A stretch of 64,000 nucleotides of DNA from Spinacia oleracea (Eukaryota; Streptophyta; Magnoliopsida; Caryophyllales; Amaranthaceae): positions 99,541,152 to 99,605,151 of the forward strand of contig NC_079491.1 of assembly GCF_020520425.1 (NCBI RefSeq), given 5' to 3'. The notes beneath the pieces were generated by a model that was given only the letters and a program-made list of their open reading frames with translations, made no database searches and was not told the DNA's origin. Positions within the stretch are counted from its first letter, which is position 1. Each line of letters starts with the position of its first letter. Below, in pieces: positions 47,176 through 58,689 of the stretch. Made by a program: the position numbers and the translations under genes.

Positions 47176-47339
47176 GTCCACTTTACACAATTTTCCCCCT
47201 AGCTTCTCGAAAACTCACAGACTTATTAAAAGAAAAAGAACTCACAGACTTCCCAAAAAATTTAAAGTAGACCCACAATGCTCTCTATTTCTCGCTCACC
47301 CTCATGCCTCTCACCGGTCGTCGCAGCCGGGAGAGTTAT

Positions 47340-48039
47340 TGTTAGAAATTCTTGTTGAAAGTGCAAAAGAAAAGAGTGAAAAAGTGAGAAGGGGAAAAGT
47401 CTCACATTGATAAAATACCAACTTTATTCCTTGTTTATATTTGGGGGCTTGAGTGTAATACTTGTTTAAAAGAGTATGAGAGTGGCATGGGTGGAGACAT
47501 AAAAAACACGTGCGCGACCGACCGTGACGGGCAAGGGCCGAGGGCCTTGGTCTTTTGGGAATGCGGTTCGTGGGCGTGAGGTGGGTTTTGTGGGCCCGTA
47601 TATTCTTTTTGGTCAGAAGCAGTTTGGTTAATTATTTCTGTAACGGTAAGAAGAATTAATCAACCCAATAAATGTTGTAATTGCTCCACTACTTCAGTTT
47701 TTTTTTTCTAGCCGTTTTATGGCTGTTGCAGTTCCCGGAAACTCTCAGTATATATTTTCCTCTTCCGTTCTTCATAAACATATTCATAGACACCGTTGAC
47801 TCAATTTTCTCTCTCAAATACTCTTATGTTCTAGGCAAATATCCTGGTCTCCAATCGAGGCTTGTGAGTGCACACAATCCTTGGTGTCGTGTTAACCCTA
47901 GAGGACAACCTCAAGCGTTCTACTGCTCCTGGGTAGTGCGGAATTGTCTTTTAGAACAGTGGTTCGGCCACGGCGCGAAAATCGTTCAGTTCGTATTTCG
48001 TAACATCCAGATAAGTTGTTATAATTGTTTTTTCTAACA
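47340..48039 (+). repeat. 5' LTR of the Copia fragment
   Basis: Termini TGTTAGAAAT and TTTTCTAACA form the short inverted ends of an LTR. A TATATATTTT at about 47748 could be the promoter. The second LTR is not in view, so the boundary rests on the inverted ends and the gag start just downstream. Confidence 0.7.
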
Positions 48040-48053
48040 ATCTAAAAGACAAT

Positions 48054-51000
48054 ATGACTTTCAATTCGAAATTCTTGATTCTTGATATGTCTAAGTTAGA
48101 ACCTCTTGATGGAAAGAACTACAAACGTTGGGCTGTTAGGATGCGGTTTTATTTAGAACAAATTGATGTTGCGTATGTTATTACTGATGTTGTGAAACCT
48201 AATGATGAATCTGATTTGCATGATTTTGAGTTAGAAGTTTGCTAAGGATGATAGGACATGTAAGGGCATGTTGCTGCATCATATGTTTAATGCATTGCTT
48301 GATATTTATATGGGTTATAATCATGCTAGGGATTTTTGGGATGCATTAGATAAGATATATGGAACTTGTAACACCCCGACAATTCTCCTTTTTCTAGAAT
48401 AACCCTTTTTATAAATATAACTATAGAGAACTATCAAACTATTATCGCCCGTGTGAAAACGTAACGGCTTATTCAGAATTTTGCAGCGGAAAACATAAAA
48501 CTACCTTTAGGTTTATAAATAGTCAATTACAAAGTTAATTCCCAAAACCAATCAACGAAAATAAAGTAATGTAGATAGTACGACAAGTTTAAACTCCAAT
48601 TTAACAAACCCAAGGCACTTAGCAAATCAAAATAAATACAAGCTCTCTAATCCCGATCCCAATGATGCGTCAACTTCAAACCTGTAGATGGGCAACGCTT
48701 ATTGATCCTTAGAGACTTCTCACCACAAATGGGTCATCACATGATCAATAAGGCATAGCCATGATCAACACGGACAAACAAAGCACGTAATCAGCAAAGC
48801 TGAGTACTACATACTAAAACAATAGTAATCCTAACATGATACTATTAAACGAACAACCTAACATGATACTGATAAAGCGTAAGTAAGGACAACCAAAACA
48901 TACTAACTTGAAGACCATATTTGACTAGACTAGACCTTTGAATCATTTACATTATTTTAATTGAAATAGTCAATGGACCGAGTTGTCTACTAGAAGCCTT
49001 CATTATAGAAGACGAGGTACGGGCGCGATTTCGTAACCCTATGACCTGCGATATCGAGGAACTTTTGAATAAAATAGAATCGGTGATAAATCTGGCCCCA
49101 GAAAAAGCCATAGGCGACCCATGACCTCAACTCCTGATTGTCCGTCACTTCAGACGTGCACAGTCTAAAGCTATTGCTACTCAGTTTCACTTTACATGAT
49201 TTACAGATTAATACTTTGTTATGACTCAACAATCACATTAATCATACAATCAACAAGTATTTGCAACTGTTTTTATCTTGGAATTAAGTAAGTGATCACA
49301 AAGGTATCAATCAAGAAATCATTCCAATTAATTCAGCCTTTCCTTTAACAATGATCAACCCCTTTATATGGGTATAAGGTTTCCACTTACTAAACAAGGT
49401 CCTCGGCCCTCATAAAGTAGTGAAATGCTAAAAGGGAACAACGATCAATCGATCCAAACCAATATATATAAAATAATCTAATGTTCCCAACCAACATGTT
49501 TGCATCAATCATCCATACTAACATGTTATAATTCTCATAACGAAATATATGTTCAACATGTTCATCCAACAACATTAAACATGTAAATTTCAACATAACC
49601 AAGTTCATCGACAAATTCAACATGGTTTCAATAATAACACACATCCCCAAGGACACAAGTATGTACGTACCTTGTGTAGACAAACTGATAGGCCACTTTA
49701 ACACTTTCAAAAGTCGCCTAAAGAGAATTCTCCGCCTAAAACAATCAACAAGGATTCCCAATCAACTTCTAATCATTCACAACAATAACAAAGCATTCTA
49801 AATACATCCTAAACATATTTAGAACCTTCCCCAATATCAAAACTTGAGTATTTGATTTCCTAGCATAATAATTATTGAATCAATGATTGAAATTCGTTGA
49901 AAACTCTTCGCAAACATCATACTTTAATTTTCAGCAATATAAACTCGTTTGAAAACTTCACCAAGACCAACTTAACATACCTAGACGTTGAAACGATAAT
50001 TTTAATAATCCACAATCGTCCTACCATGATTTACAACCATTAAAACCTTAAAATTCATACTTTAAATAATTAAAAATCTATATTTCAATGCATTTATATA
50101 ATCTGGAAATTAAATATATTATTTAAACATAATATATAAATCTGAAAATTCTAATTAAATCATAAAAATCCTAAGTTCAATTTAATTAAAATATAATTTA
50201 AATTAATAACATAAAATTAGAATATTTAATTTAATTACTTAGGGTTCAAGAAATAACCATGAAAGATGAGGGATTTGGGCGGCCGACGGACCGAGTCACG
50301 TCGGTAGGTGGTCGCGAGGGTGGCGACGGCTATGAGCAAGGTGGAGTTGGTAGCGGTTCGAGGTGCTCACAGTGGTGGTTGACGACAAACAAATACGATT
50401 AAGGAGGGGGGAAAAAGGGAGGAACGAAAACAAAAGAGAAAGAAAAAATAAGAGGAATGAGGGAAGTTACCGGCGAGGGGGCTGTAGCACGACGGTCAGG
50501 GTGGTCCGCGGCTGCGTGGCTGGCGGTGCTTCGCACAAACAGAAACAAATAAGGAGGAGGGCAGAAAACCAAATCGAAGAAAGAAGAGCCACGAGGGGAG
50601 ATAAGTTACCGACGGTGCAAGCAGAGAGGGACGACAGAGGAGAGGAGCGCCGACGGTGGTGGCGACGGTGCGGACAACAGTACGTAAGGCTTGAGGGCTT
50701 GATGGTTCACGTGAGTTTTCAAGGGGAGGGTTTTGGCTTTGAGTTTTACGTGACATAGAAGGGAGGGAGGATTGTGTTTTGGGTTTTATTGTTTTGGGCT
50801 TCACCCAATTGGTCTAGGAGTAGGATTAAGGTTGTTTGAATCCAAAATGGTTAGCATTGTTTTCTAAATTCAATTGAACGTGTTTTCGTAATTCAAATTC
50901 TTTTCAACGTAATATTATTTTGATTTCGTAAATCGTTAAAATATTCAAAATGTAATAAAATAAATATACGTTAATATAATATTTATTTCTAAAATTCGTG

Positions 51001-51634
51001 AATTCTTATTTAAATATAATTAACTATACGTTAAAATATATAAATAATGTTTCTAAATTTATGGGGGATTACAGAACTGATGATGCCGGAACTAAGCGTT
51101 ACTGTGTTAATAAGTGGTTAGGTTTCCAAGTTGAGGATGATAAACTTATAATAGATCAGATTTATTCTTATGATAATATTTACTTTGCTATATATGGTTG
51201 CCGAGAGTTTGAATATTTGTGATATCACTCTTGTCGTTGTCTTAATTGAGAAACTGCCACCCTCGTGGAAGGATTTTAGAAATCAGTTAATGCATAAAAA
51301 GAAAGACCTTACCTCAGAGGAGCTCGCAGGTCACTTGAAAATTGAGGAGGAGAACCGTATTAAGGATAAGGGTCAATTTGTGTTTTCTGGTTCTGCTAAA
51401 GCTAATCTTGTTGAACCTAAGGGTAATTTTAGTTCTGATAGTTTTAAGGGGAAGGGTAGTCAGTTCAAGACTCAAGGGAAAATTCAGAAGTATAAGTTTA
51501 AGGGAAACTGTTTTGAATGTGAGAAGGTCAGTCAAAAATCCAGGGATTGTTGGGTCAAGAAGAATCCCGATCAGAGTCAAGCCGGCCTTGTTGAAGATGT
51601 TGTTGATCCTAATAATTTTGTTGTTGTTGTTTAA
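48054..51634 (+). pseudogene. Copia gag, split by solo LTR and frameshifts
   Basis: The N-terminal part at 48054-48361 includes LEPLDGKNYKRWAVRM, typical of Copia Gag; a frame change follows at about 48240. After the solo LTR and GAACT duplication, the frame resumes at 51079 (TKRYCVNKWLGFQVED), shifts once more near 51220 and runs to 51634 with LPPSWKDFRNQLMHKK. A degenerate zinc knuckle, CFECEKVSQKSRDC, has Gln where His is expected. Not functional. Confidence 0.85.
48367..51073 (-). mobile_element. Solo LTR of the Tekay-like family, TSD GAACT
   Basis: 2,707 bp, TGTAACACCCC...GGGATTACA on +, same family as 13014-15882 but more diverged. GAACT is duplicated at 48362-48366 and 51074-51078. 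A perfect TSD with no internal region shows LTR-LTR recombination after insertion. A GC-rich patch (about 50275-50690) has the same position as in the other LTRs. Confidence 0.95.
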
Positions 51635-51663
51635 GAAGCTAACCTAACAGGTGATGTTGCTGA

Positions 51664-52120
51664 ATGATCGTTGATACGGGAGCAACCAATCACATTTGCA
51701 CCAACAAAGACAAGTTCACTTTCTACGAGAAGATTGATGGTGAAAATGTCTTCATGGGTAACTCCGCTTCCACAACTGTCAAATGCAAAGGGAAGATTGT
51801 TCTCACTCTCACTTTTGGAAAAACTCTTAATCTAACCAATGTTTTGCATGTTCCAGAAATGCGTAGAAACCTGATTTATGGTAGCTTACTCATGAAAGTT
51901 GGTTTGAACCTTTCTTTTGATTCTGATAGACTAGTTATTTCTCACAATGGGGAATTTATGGGAAAGGGATTTTGTAATGGGGGGGGGGGGTTATTTACTT
52001 TTGATGTTTAAATTGAAGTTATGAATAAGAAAGGAAGTAGTTCTTCTGCTTATATTGCTGAGTCTATTGATTTGTGGCATGCAAGACTGGGTCATGTAAC
52101 TATTTCTTTTATTAAAAGAC
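51664..52120 (+). pseudogene. Copia protease and GAG-pre-integrase region
   Basis: 51664-52011 encodes the aspartic protease motif IVDTGATNHIC and downstream LTNVLHVPEMRRNL, typical of Copia. A G12 run at 51979-51990 precedes a stop at 52009. 52021-52120 encodes SIDLWHARLGHV, the GAG-pre-integrase signature. The adjoining integrase is missing. Confidence 0.85.
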
Positions 52121-52140
52121 TTAAATGTTGGAATTTAAAG

Positions 52141-52804
52141 ATGGAAAATTGCGCCGAAAACCTGTCTGCCAGGTTTTCGAAAATTGGCAGGTATCGAGCG
52201 TAAGTGGAAAATCGAAGTTAAAAGACCTTTCTTGAATTGCACCAAAAACCAATCGCTTTTGGAAAACCGGCCGGTTTTGAGAATGAAGTAGTTTATGAAG
52301 GTTTTTGTTTGAACTCACGTCCGACCGGTTTTGAGAAACTGGTCGGACCGGTTTTGAGAACACCTCTTCGGTTGTGTCCGGTTTTTATTATCTCCTTGGA
52401 TTCCTTTTGTAACAACCCTTTTGTTGATATTTTGAGTGACTAACTATTCCAATTATGTTGAGTTAAGTTGTTTGATGATCCCCTTGATTAAGGAGGTTAT
52501 TAAACTCGTCATAATCATACTTAAGTCTATTGATGACGGTCATTGGATTGCTTTGAATCCTTTGGCTTCCTTGGGTTGTTTTGATTCCTCCACTAAGTCA
52601 TATGTAACCTCTCTTTTAATGATTTTGATGAGTGGTTCTTTGTGGTTATTCTCCATGTTCATGGAGATAATTAAATCTCTCGTTATTATAAGTCATTTTA
52701 TTATTCTTGATAATCATGATCTCTTTAGATCTTTGAACTTTCTTTGGTGGTTGGTTTTCCTAAAACCTTATAGCTTCCTGCACTTCTTGATTGGAGTATT
52801 ATAT
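52141..52804. other. Unassigned sequence between Copia fragment and Athila
   Basis: Contains ACCGGTTTTGAGAA-type repeats (about 52268, 52322, 52348) and a small AAAACCTG/CAGGTTTT hairpin near 52158. An open frame at 52436-52807 has no recognisable domain. It is possibly the rest of a decayed element. Confidence 0.4.
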
Positions 52805-54349
52805 TGATGATTCATATTTGTATAGGGTATTTTAGGCACATTTAGGTTGCATTATTAGGCATTTATATCATTTTAGTTACATTTAGGGTCACATTTGCAT
52901 AAGTTATCGTTGTCGTACTTTATTACGCCCCGTTTGTGTTTTCTTTGATGTTTCAGGTGATTTTACGGTTATTTGGATGCTTTCGGAGTGTTATGAGTTG
53001 ATTTGGATGATGAACGGATGAGAGGTTGACTCGAGGATCATTACATGTCTCTAGGGATAATTTTGGTCAACAACGAAGCTAAACGCTATTTTTCTAAGCA
53101 TCAAAACGGACAAGCATTCACTCTTTTGATGATATCTCAAGTTCTACATGTCGGAATGAGACGATTTTGCTTGACCTAGAAATTAGGCTTCAAGAGCTTT
53201 CCAACGACAGGTCACACATCCCTATAGGCATTGTAGAACAAGAGTTATGACATAAACAAGGTGGCTCGACTATCCGATTCGCCCACAGCCCACGCCGATG
53301 GCCCAACTCTTCCCCTTGGGCGCAAAAACCAGCGACCCACCAGCGGGCCCGCTGGTTTCTCCACCCAACTGAATTCCGCGTGGGCTTTTTGGTGAGTTTT
53401 GGTGATCGTGGAATTAAATGATAACTTATGTAATTATTGTTATTTCCTATTTTGTTTAGAATTTATGAAGCATATAAATAATTCAAGGGAATTAGTTTAT
53501 TTCCCTTATGCTTTTATTTTCCTAATGTTTTAATACCTTTAGAATTCCTGGAACTCCTTTTCACGTTATTTTCTATTCTTTCTTTTTCATTGTTGAACCC
53601 TAGCTTTTCAATAATTCAATTCATCAATCTAAGGTATTTTTTATAATTTCTTTTGCTTTAATTCTTTCTTATTATTTTTCGTTCCTTAGATTAATTTGTC
53701 CTTTGATTATGAATCTCGTTTTTATTATTTTTTTCATTCTTGTTAATTCAATTATGAGCGAGTAGTTACATTCTAGGGCTAAGTAAGGGAAGCCATGTTT
53801 ATACCATGATTGTTATGCATTAAAGTTTGTTAATTTATAGATTATTGCTTGAGTAATTCCAATTGATTTGTTTTAATTGTTGATTCATGTAATTGGCCAA
53901 TATCGTGGTTGATTATCTAGCTAATAGGAATTAGAATTGAAAGATCATATTCTTAGAGGCTTGGTGCAATTGGCAATTCTGATTATGTTAGCGACCGTAC
54001 TGCATATGTTGGATAGAAAGTGTTAAGACCCGACCGTAGGATTAACATGTACTTTAATTACTCGGCCTAGCCTATTCATTGTGGAATTGATTTGTGTTCT
54101 TGGATTGGTATAAGCATAGTGAACCGAACAGACGCCCTAGAACTTTAATTCATTGATAAATACAACGTTTATATTATTGTTTTAGTTTCGTTAGTTTATA
54201 AACCAAATTCAACTTTCGTTTATTGAAATAGTTCGTATAATTGGGCAAAAACTAATAGAACTTGTCTCCTTGTGGGATCGACCCGTAATTGCTAACTATC
54301 TTCTAACAATAGACACCTTGCACTTGCGGTATCACTTTTTAATTCATCA
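52805..54349 (+). repeat. 5' LTR of the plus-strand Athila
   Basis: 1,545 bp, highly similar to 62010-63552. It contains the 16-bp perfect palindrome CCAGCGGGCCCGCTGG at 53340-53355. Confidence 0.93.
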
Positions 54350-54354
54350 AGTTT

Positions 54355-54373
54355 TTGGCGCCGTTGCCGGGGA
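54355..54373 (+). other. Athila primer-binding site
   Basis: TTGGCGCCGTTGCCGGGGA six bases after the LTR, the usual Athila tRNA-Asp PBS. Confidence 0.9.
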
Positions 54374-55088
54374 GACGGCTAGATTCTATTAGTTTTAGTT
54401 TGATTATTTGAATTGTTTCCATTGTCTCATTGGAACTTTCAATTCCAATTGAGGCAAATTTTACTGCGTTTTCTTGTCTGTTGTTTATGCCCAAGTCTGC
54501 TAGAACGAGTACCTTGGTTCCTCCCGATCTTGATCTTGGTAAGACTCTTCAACAACTAAAAAAGAAACAACAGAAGAAGAAGCATTCAGGGTCCCAAGAC
54601 TCACAGACTCCACCGAGTCACACGATGTCTAAATCCCTGAAATCATATGGGGTGTCTTCCTCGAGCAGTGTTCCGACTGGGCTTACAATGCCAACTATCG
54701 AAGCAGTCAACTTTGTGATCAAGCCAGCTCTAATTTCCATGGTCTCATAAAATCAATATGGTGGTCATCCTTCTGAGGAACCCACCAACCATCTGCAAAG
54801 GTTCAACCAACTATCAAGCATCAAGGGGTTACTCAAGACCAATTGAAGGTTATGTTGTTTGGTTTTAGCCTCCGTGATAAGGCTCAAACATGGTTGAACA
54901 ATGTCAAGGATACAGAGTGGAGTGTTATTTCACAGGCCTTTCTTGAAGAATTCTTTTCGCCCACCAAGACAGCTGAAATAAGGCACAAGTTGACTACATT
55001 CACGCAAGAACCTGGAGAGTCACTCTGAGAAGCCTGGGATAGATTCAAGGCATTGCAGCGATCGTGTCCGGCATCACAATATTGAAAA

Positions 55089-56468
55089 TGAAGGAAATAA
55101 TGCCCTTGGTCCAAGTATGCATTTAATGTTAAGTCTAATAAATGCGGTTCAGTATTAATTAACAAGTTAATGATTCAGTGAGATCAAGTGAGCTGAATGC
55201 CTAGTAGAGGCCGCTTCAGTTCAAGTGGAATTAATGATATTAATCCACAGCTTACTCTTGACTGAACCCATAGGGTCACACAAATAGTACGTAAACGGAT
55301 CAAGTATTTAATGGCATTAAATACTCTATCTATGGACATTCGGAATCGACGGATCTTGGTTTCAGTGGGAGCTAAGATCGTCAAAGGCAAGTAAATGAAT
55401 ACTCCGGAAACGATGATATTGCCGGAAACGGAAATATGGATCGTATCGGAAATATAAATATTATCCAAGTCGTAGGTGTTGCCGGAAACGGAAACATGGT
55501 ACGTATCGGAAAATATTATTGGAAATGGAAATATTGCCGGAATCGGAAATATTGCCGGAAACGGAAATATTGTCAGAATCGGAAATATTATCGGAATCGG
55601 AAAATAATTCCGAAAACGGAAATATTAAATATTTGTTCGAAACGGAAAATTAATTCCGGAATTGGAAATGTTAAATATTGTTCGTATCGGAAATGAATTC
55701 CGGATTCGGGAATTTCATCGGAAGCGCATCGTACGAATTAGCATCGGACGAGACTTGCTAGACGAAGGCCCAGCACGAAGCCAAGCCTGCGTCCAGCAAG
55801 CCATGCGCACCAACACACGCTGCCAAAGCCTCGCCAGGCCCAGCAAGGCATGGCGCGCGCGCATCGTGGGCTGCGCTCATGGGCTGCGAGCTGTGCAGCT
55901 CGCGTGGGCCGCGAGGCTTGCGCGGGTTGTGCGGTGCTCGTGCTCGTGTGCGATTCTGTGCAATACTAATCCTAAAGCTATTAGAATTCGTTCTATGATT
56001 AAATCCTAATCCTAGTAGATAGAATTTATTTAATAGAGTTCTAAAGGGATTCTAATTAAACTAATTGGTATTCTAATAGGATTCTAAATCCTTTTCCATG
56101 ACTCTATAAATATGTGCCTAGGTTTACAAATTTATACAGAGATTTTTTCAAGTATTCAAAGGTAAGATTTTCAAGCAAAAATCAGCCAAACACTTGCCAC
56201 ATATTAGCCGAAAATTCTAAGAACCTTAAGGGCGATTCTAGTTGGTCAAGCTTAAGGCGGATCCGGACGTGCTGTGGACTTTCTACGGAGGGACGACACT
56301 TGGAGTCCTAAAGACTTGTTCTTGTTCGGTTCGGGCGCAGCTAGGGAGGGCACGCTACAAAGTGTATGCATCCTAGACTAATTATATGATTATGTGCAAT
56401 TAATATGATTCCTGGCATTAAGGTTTTTCCGCATGATTTATGTTGTTCATATGTATCATAACCTAACA
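55089..56468 (+). mobile_element. Solo LTR, Angela-like Copia, TSD GAAAA
   Basis: 1,380 bp, TGAAGGAAATAATG...CCTAACA, flanked by GAAAA (55084-55088, 56469-56473). Its first 200 bp parallel the minus-strand LTR at 20824-21824 (AAGTCTAATA, TTACTCTTGACTGAACC). It contains a CGGAAAC/ATATT minisatellite and a GC-rich island (55740-55940). Confidence 0.9.
55400..55720. repeat. CGGAA-ATATT minisatellite within the solo LTR
   Basis: About 15-17 variants of an 18-bp unit, GGAAATATTGCCGGAAAC. Degenerate but clearly tandem between about 55490 and 55650. Confidence 0.85.
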
Positions 56469-57236
56469 GAAAAATGGTTCTTGGTTCAGATTTTCTACCA
56501 TGGTTTGCAAGATGAAACAAAGAACATTGTTGATTCTGCTGCTGGGGGTGTTTTTCTTGACCAGGAAGTGGATGCAGGTTATGATTTCCTTGCCAATCTT
56601 GCTGCCAATCACTATAGCACCACCAGAACCACATCTAAAAGGGGCAAGATGGACGTTGATTCTTATGCTCTATTGTCCTCACAAGTGGCAGCCTTGAACC
56701 TAAAGATTGATGCTTTGAAGGCCCCTAAGTCTGGTACTCCCCCAATGAGTATCAATGCTATGTCTAGTGTAGCTCCATTGACAACTTCTTACTGCGAAGT
56801 ATGTGGAATCCAAGGTCACTTTGGTCATGAGTGCTCTTATAGTCCGTAGGATACCACGCGAATGGAGCAAGTGAATGCTTTTCAATAGAGGCAACCCGAT
56901 GACCCATATTCCAATTCATAGAATCCAGGTTGGAGGAATCATCCAAATTTCTCATATCAAAGCAACAATGCTCAAAATCCTCAACCCCAGCAACAATGGT
57001 CACAACCACAGTTCCATCCACCTCAAGAACATGTTACTAGGCCTCCGTTTCCACATGAAGCCTCACATAATGCTCCCCCGGGGTTTAATAGACCCCCGCA
57101 CCAAGGCTATCAGCAACAACCTCCGCAGAGCAATGCCACTCTAGAGCCTAACATGAGTCATTTGTATAGGCTCATAGAGAATATGTAGAAGACCTCAGAG
57201 ATTTCTCAAAAGAACCACGATGAGAGCATAAAGGAG

Positions 57237-57557
57237 TTGAAGAATCAAAATAGAATGTTGGAGAACCAAGTTGCTCAACTCGCTGATACTTTGTCAAAAA
57301 GGAAACCGGGTAAACTTTCAGGGCAATCTACGTTGTCTCAAGATCACACTAGAGAGAGTTCGTGTGCCAATGTTCTTCGGAGTGGTACTACATATGATGC
57401 CCCCTCGATACCTACTGATTTTATGGATATTGAAAAGGGGAGAGAGGAGGCTAGAAGGACGAAGGAAAGAGTCAAGGAGAAGGTTGTTGATGATTCTCGC
57501 CCTTTTGTTCCTCGATTGCCATTTCCTCATCGACAATATAAGTCAAAGGGTGATCAT
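57237..57557 (+). pseudogene. Athila gag-protease linker
   Basis: Encodes RMLENQVAQLADTLSKRKPG and CANVLRSGTTYDAPSIP, the equivalent of the coiled-coil-like segment before the protease in the 37577-40258 ORF. A TAG at 57558 separates it from the protease ORF. Confidence 0.75.
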
Positions 57558-57593
57558 TAGCCTGGTGAAGAGGCATATGTTGAAAGAAAGATT

Positions 57594-58616
57594 GTGGATG
57601 TAGGGGTTGAAACCCCGGGTGTTGAGAATGAAATAGAGAAGAAGGAAAGCGGCAAGGAGAAGGTTACTGATTCTCCCCCTTTTGTACCTGCACAACCATT
57701 TCCTCACCAAGTGCAGAAAACAAAGGTTGATCAACAGTTCGGTAAGTTCTTGGCTATGGTCAAGAATCTCGAGGTAACGATTCTTTTCACTGATTCAATA
57801 TCTCTGATTCCTATGTATGCAAAATATTTAAAGGAATTAATCACTAAGAAAAGGGATCTTGGTGGTGTAGAGATAGTTGCTCTAACTGAGGAGTGTAGTG
57901 CTATGTTACAAAACAAGTCTTCTCCTAAATTAAAGGACCCCGGTAGTTTCTCCATCCCTTGTCATATAGGTTCTTTATTCATTGATAAGGCTCTATGTGA
58001 TTTAGGTGCTAGTGTGTCCGTCATTCCCCTCTCTATTTACAAAAAGTTGAACATGGGAGAATTAAAATGTACCACTATTACTCTTCAAATGGCCGACCAT
58101 TCTATTAAATACCCCTTAGGTGTTTTAGAAGACGTCCCCATGAGAGTAGGTAAATTCTATATTCATGTAGACTTTGTTGTACTTGACATAGCAGAAGACA
58201 ACCAGATTCCAATAATCTTAGGAAGGCCATTCCTTCATACTGCGGGGGAAGTTATTGACGTTAAGAAAGGGAGGCTAACCTTGACTATAGGGGATGACAA
58301 GGTGACCTTTAACTTGTCTCATGAAATGAAAAGTCCAATGCAAGAAGTGCCTTGTTCTTTGATTGCCTCTAATGCTAAGTTGCCTCATTCTTATTCTAGA
58401 AACTCTTCACATAATGCACTTGGTTTGAAAGGGTTTGCAGGTGATGATGATCCTGGTGATGCAGTTAATGTTAGTCCAACAGTTGGAGCAAGATGTTCAG
58501 TGCTTGATGGCACCAAGTTCAAAGAGAACGACCAACGTTTGAAGTTATGCACTGAAGGAGCGTTTATTGGAAAATTGGAGACGATATATCTCTCCGATCC
58601 ACCCATCGACGCTTGA
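57594..58616 (+). CDS. Athila aspartic protease ORF, no RT following
   Basis: 340 codons. QQFGKFLAMVKNLEVTI, EECSAMLQNKSSPKLKDPGSF and the protease motif ALCDLGASVSVIPLS are kept, with Asp-Leu-Gly-Ala intact, then IPIILGRPFLHTAG. The end (from ~255) is a short unrelated-looking tail. Directly after the stop comes the conserved Athila 3' block (AAGCTAATGACTTAAAACGAGCGCTT...GGGAGGAAACC), so RT, RNase H and integrase were removed cleanly. The N-terminal start is an in-frame GTG/ATG choice and may be part of a larger gag-protease fusion now broken by a TAG. Confidence 0.8.
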   Translation: MDVGVETPGVENEIEKKESGKEKVTDSPPFVPAQPFPHQVQKTKVDQQFGKFLAMVKNLEVTILFTDSISLIPMYAKYLKELITKKRDLGGVEIVALTEECSAMLQNKSSPKLKDPGSFSIPCHIGSLFIDKALCDLGASVSVIPLSIYKKLNMGELKCTTITLQMADHSIKYPLGVLEDVPMRVGKFYIHVDFVVLDIAEDNQIPIILGRPFLHTAGEVIDVKKGRLTLTIGDDKVTFNLSHEMKSPMQEVPCSLIASNAKLPHSYSRNSSHNALGLKGFAGDDDPGDAVNVSPTVGARCSVLDGTKFKENDQRLKLCTEGAFIGKLETIYLSDPPIDA

Positions 58617-58689
58617 TTTTTGAGGTTTGGAGTCAAGCTAATGACTTAAAACGAGCGCTTATCGGGAGGAAACCCGATTTTTAACTCTC

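Larger units (their letters stand above)
47340..52140 (+). mobile_element. Ty1/Copia element, 5' fragment, interrupted by a solo LTR
   Basis: A 700-bp LTR (47340-48039) is followed at once by gag, protease and the GAG-pre-integrase block, all on +. Recognisable sequence stops near 52140, so integrase, RT, RNase H and the 3' LTR are absent or unrecognisable. A 2.7-kb solo LTR splits gag. The clade is not determined. Confidence 0.8.
54430..56849 (+). pseudogene. Athila gag, split by a solo LTR
   Basis: 54430-54750 is the N-terminal part (MPTIEAVNFVIKPALISMV), ending in a stop. 54843-55028 gives KAQTWLNNVKDTEWSVISQAFLEEFFSPTKT; a stop and frame change follow. After the solo LTR the frame resumes at 56474 (WFLVQIFYHGLQDETKNIVD) and ends at 56849 with zinc knuckle CEVCGIQGHFGHEC. 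Several stops make it non-functional. Confidence 0.88.

Noticed and set aside
52436..52807. 123-codon ORF with hydrophobic stretches
   Set aside because: No start context, promoter or domain; lies in unassigned AT-rich DNA between two transposons.
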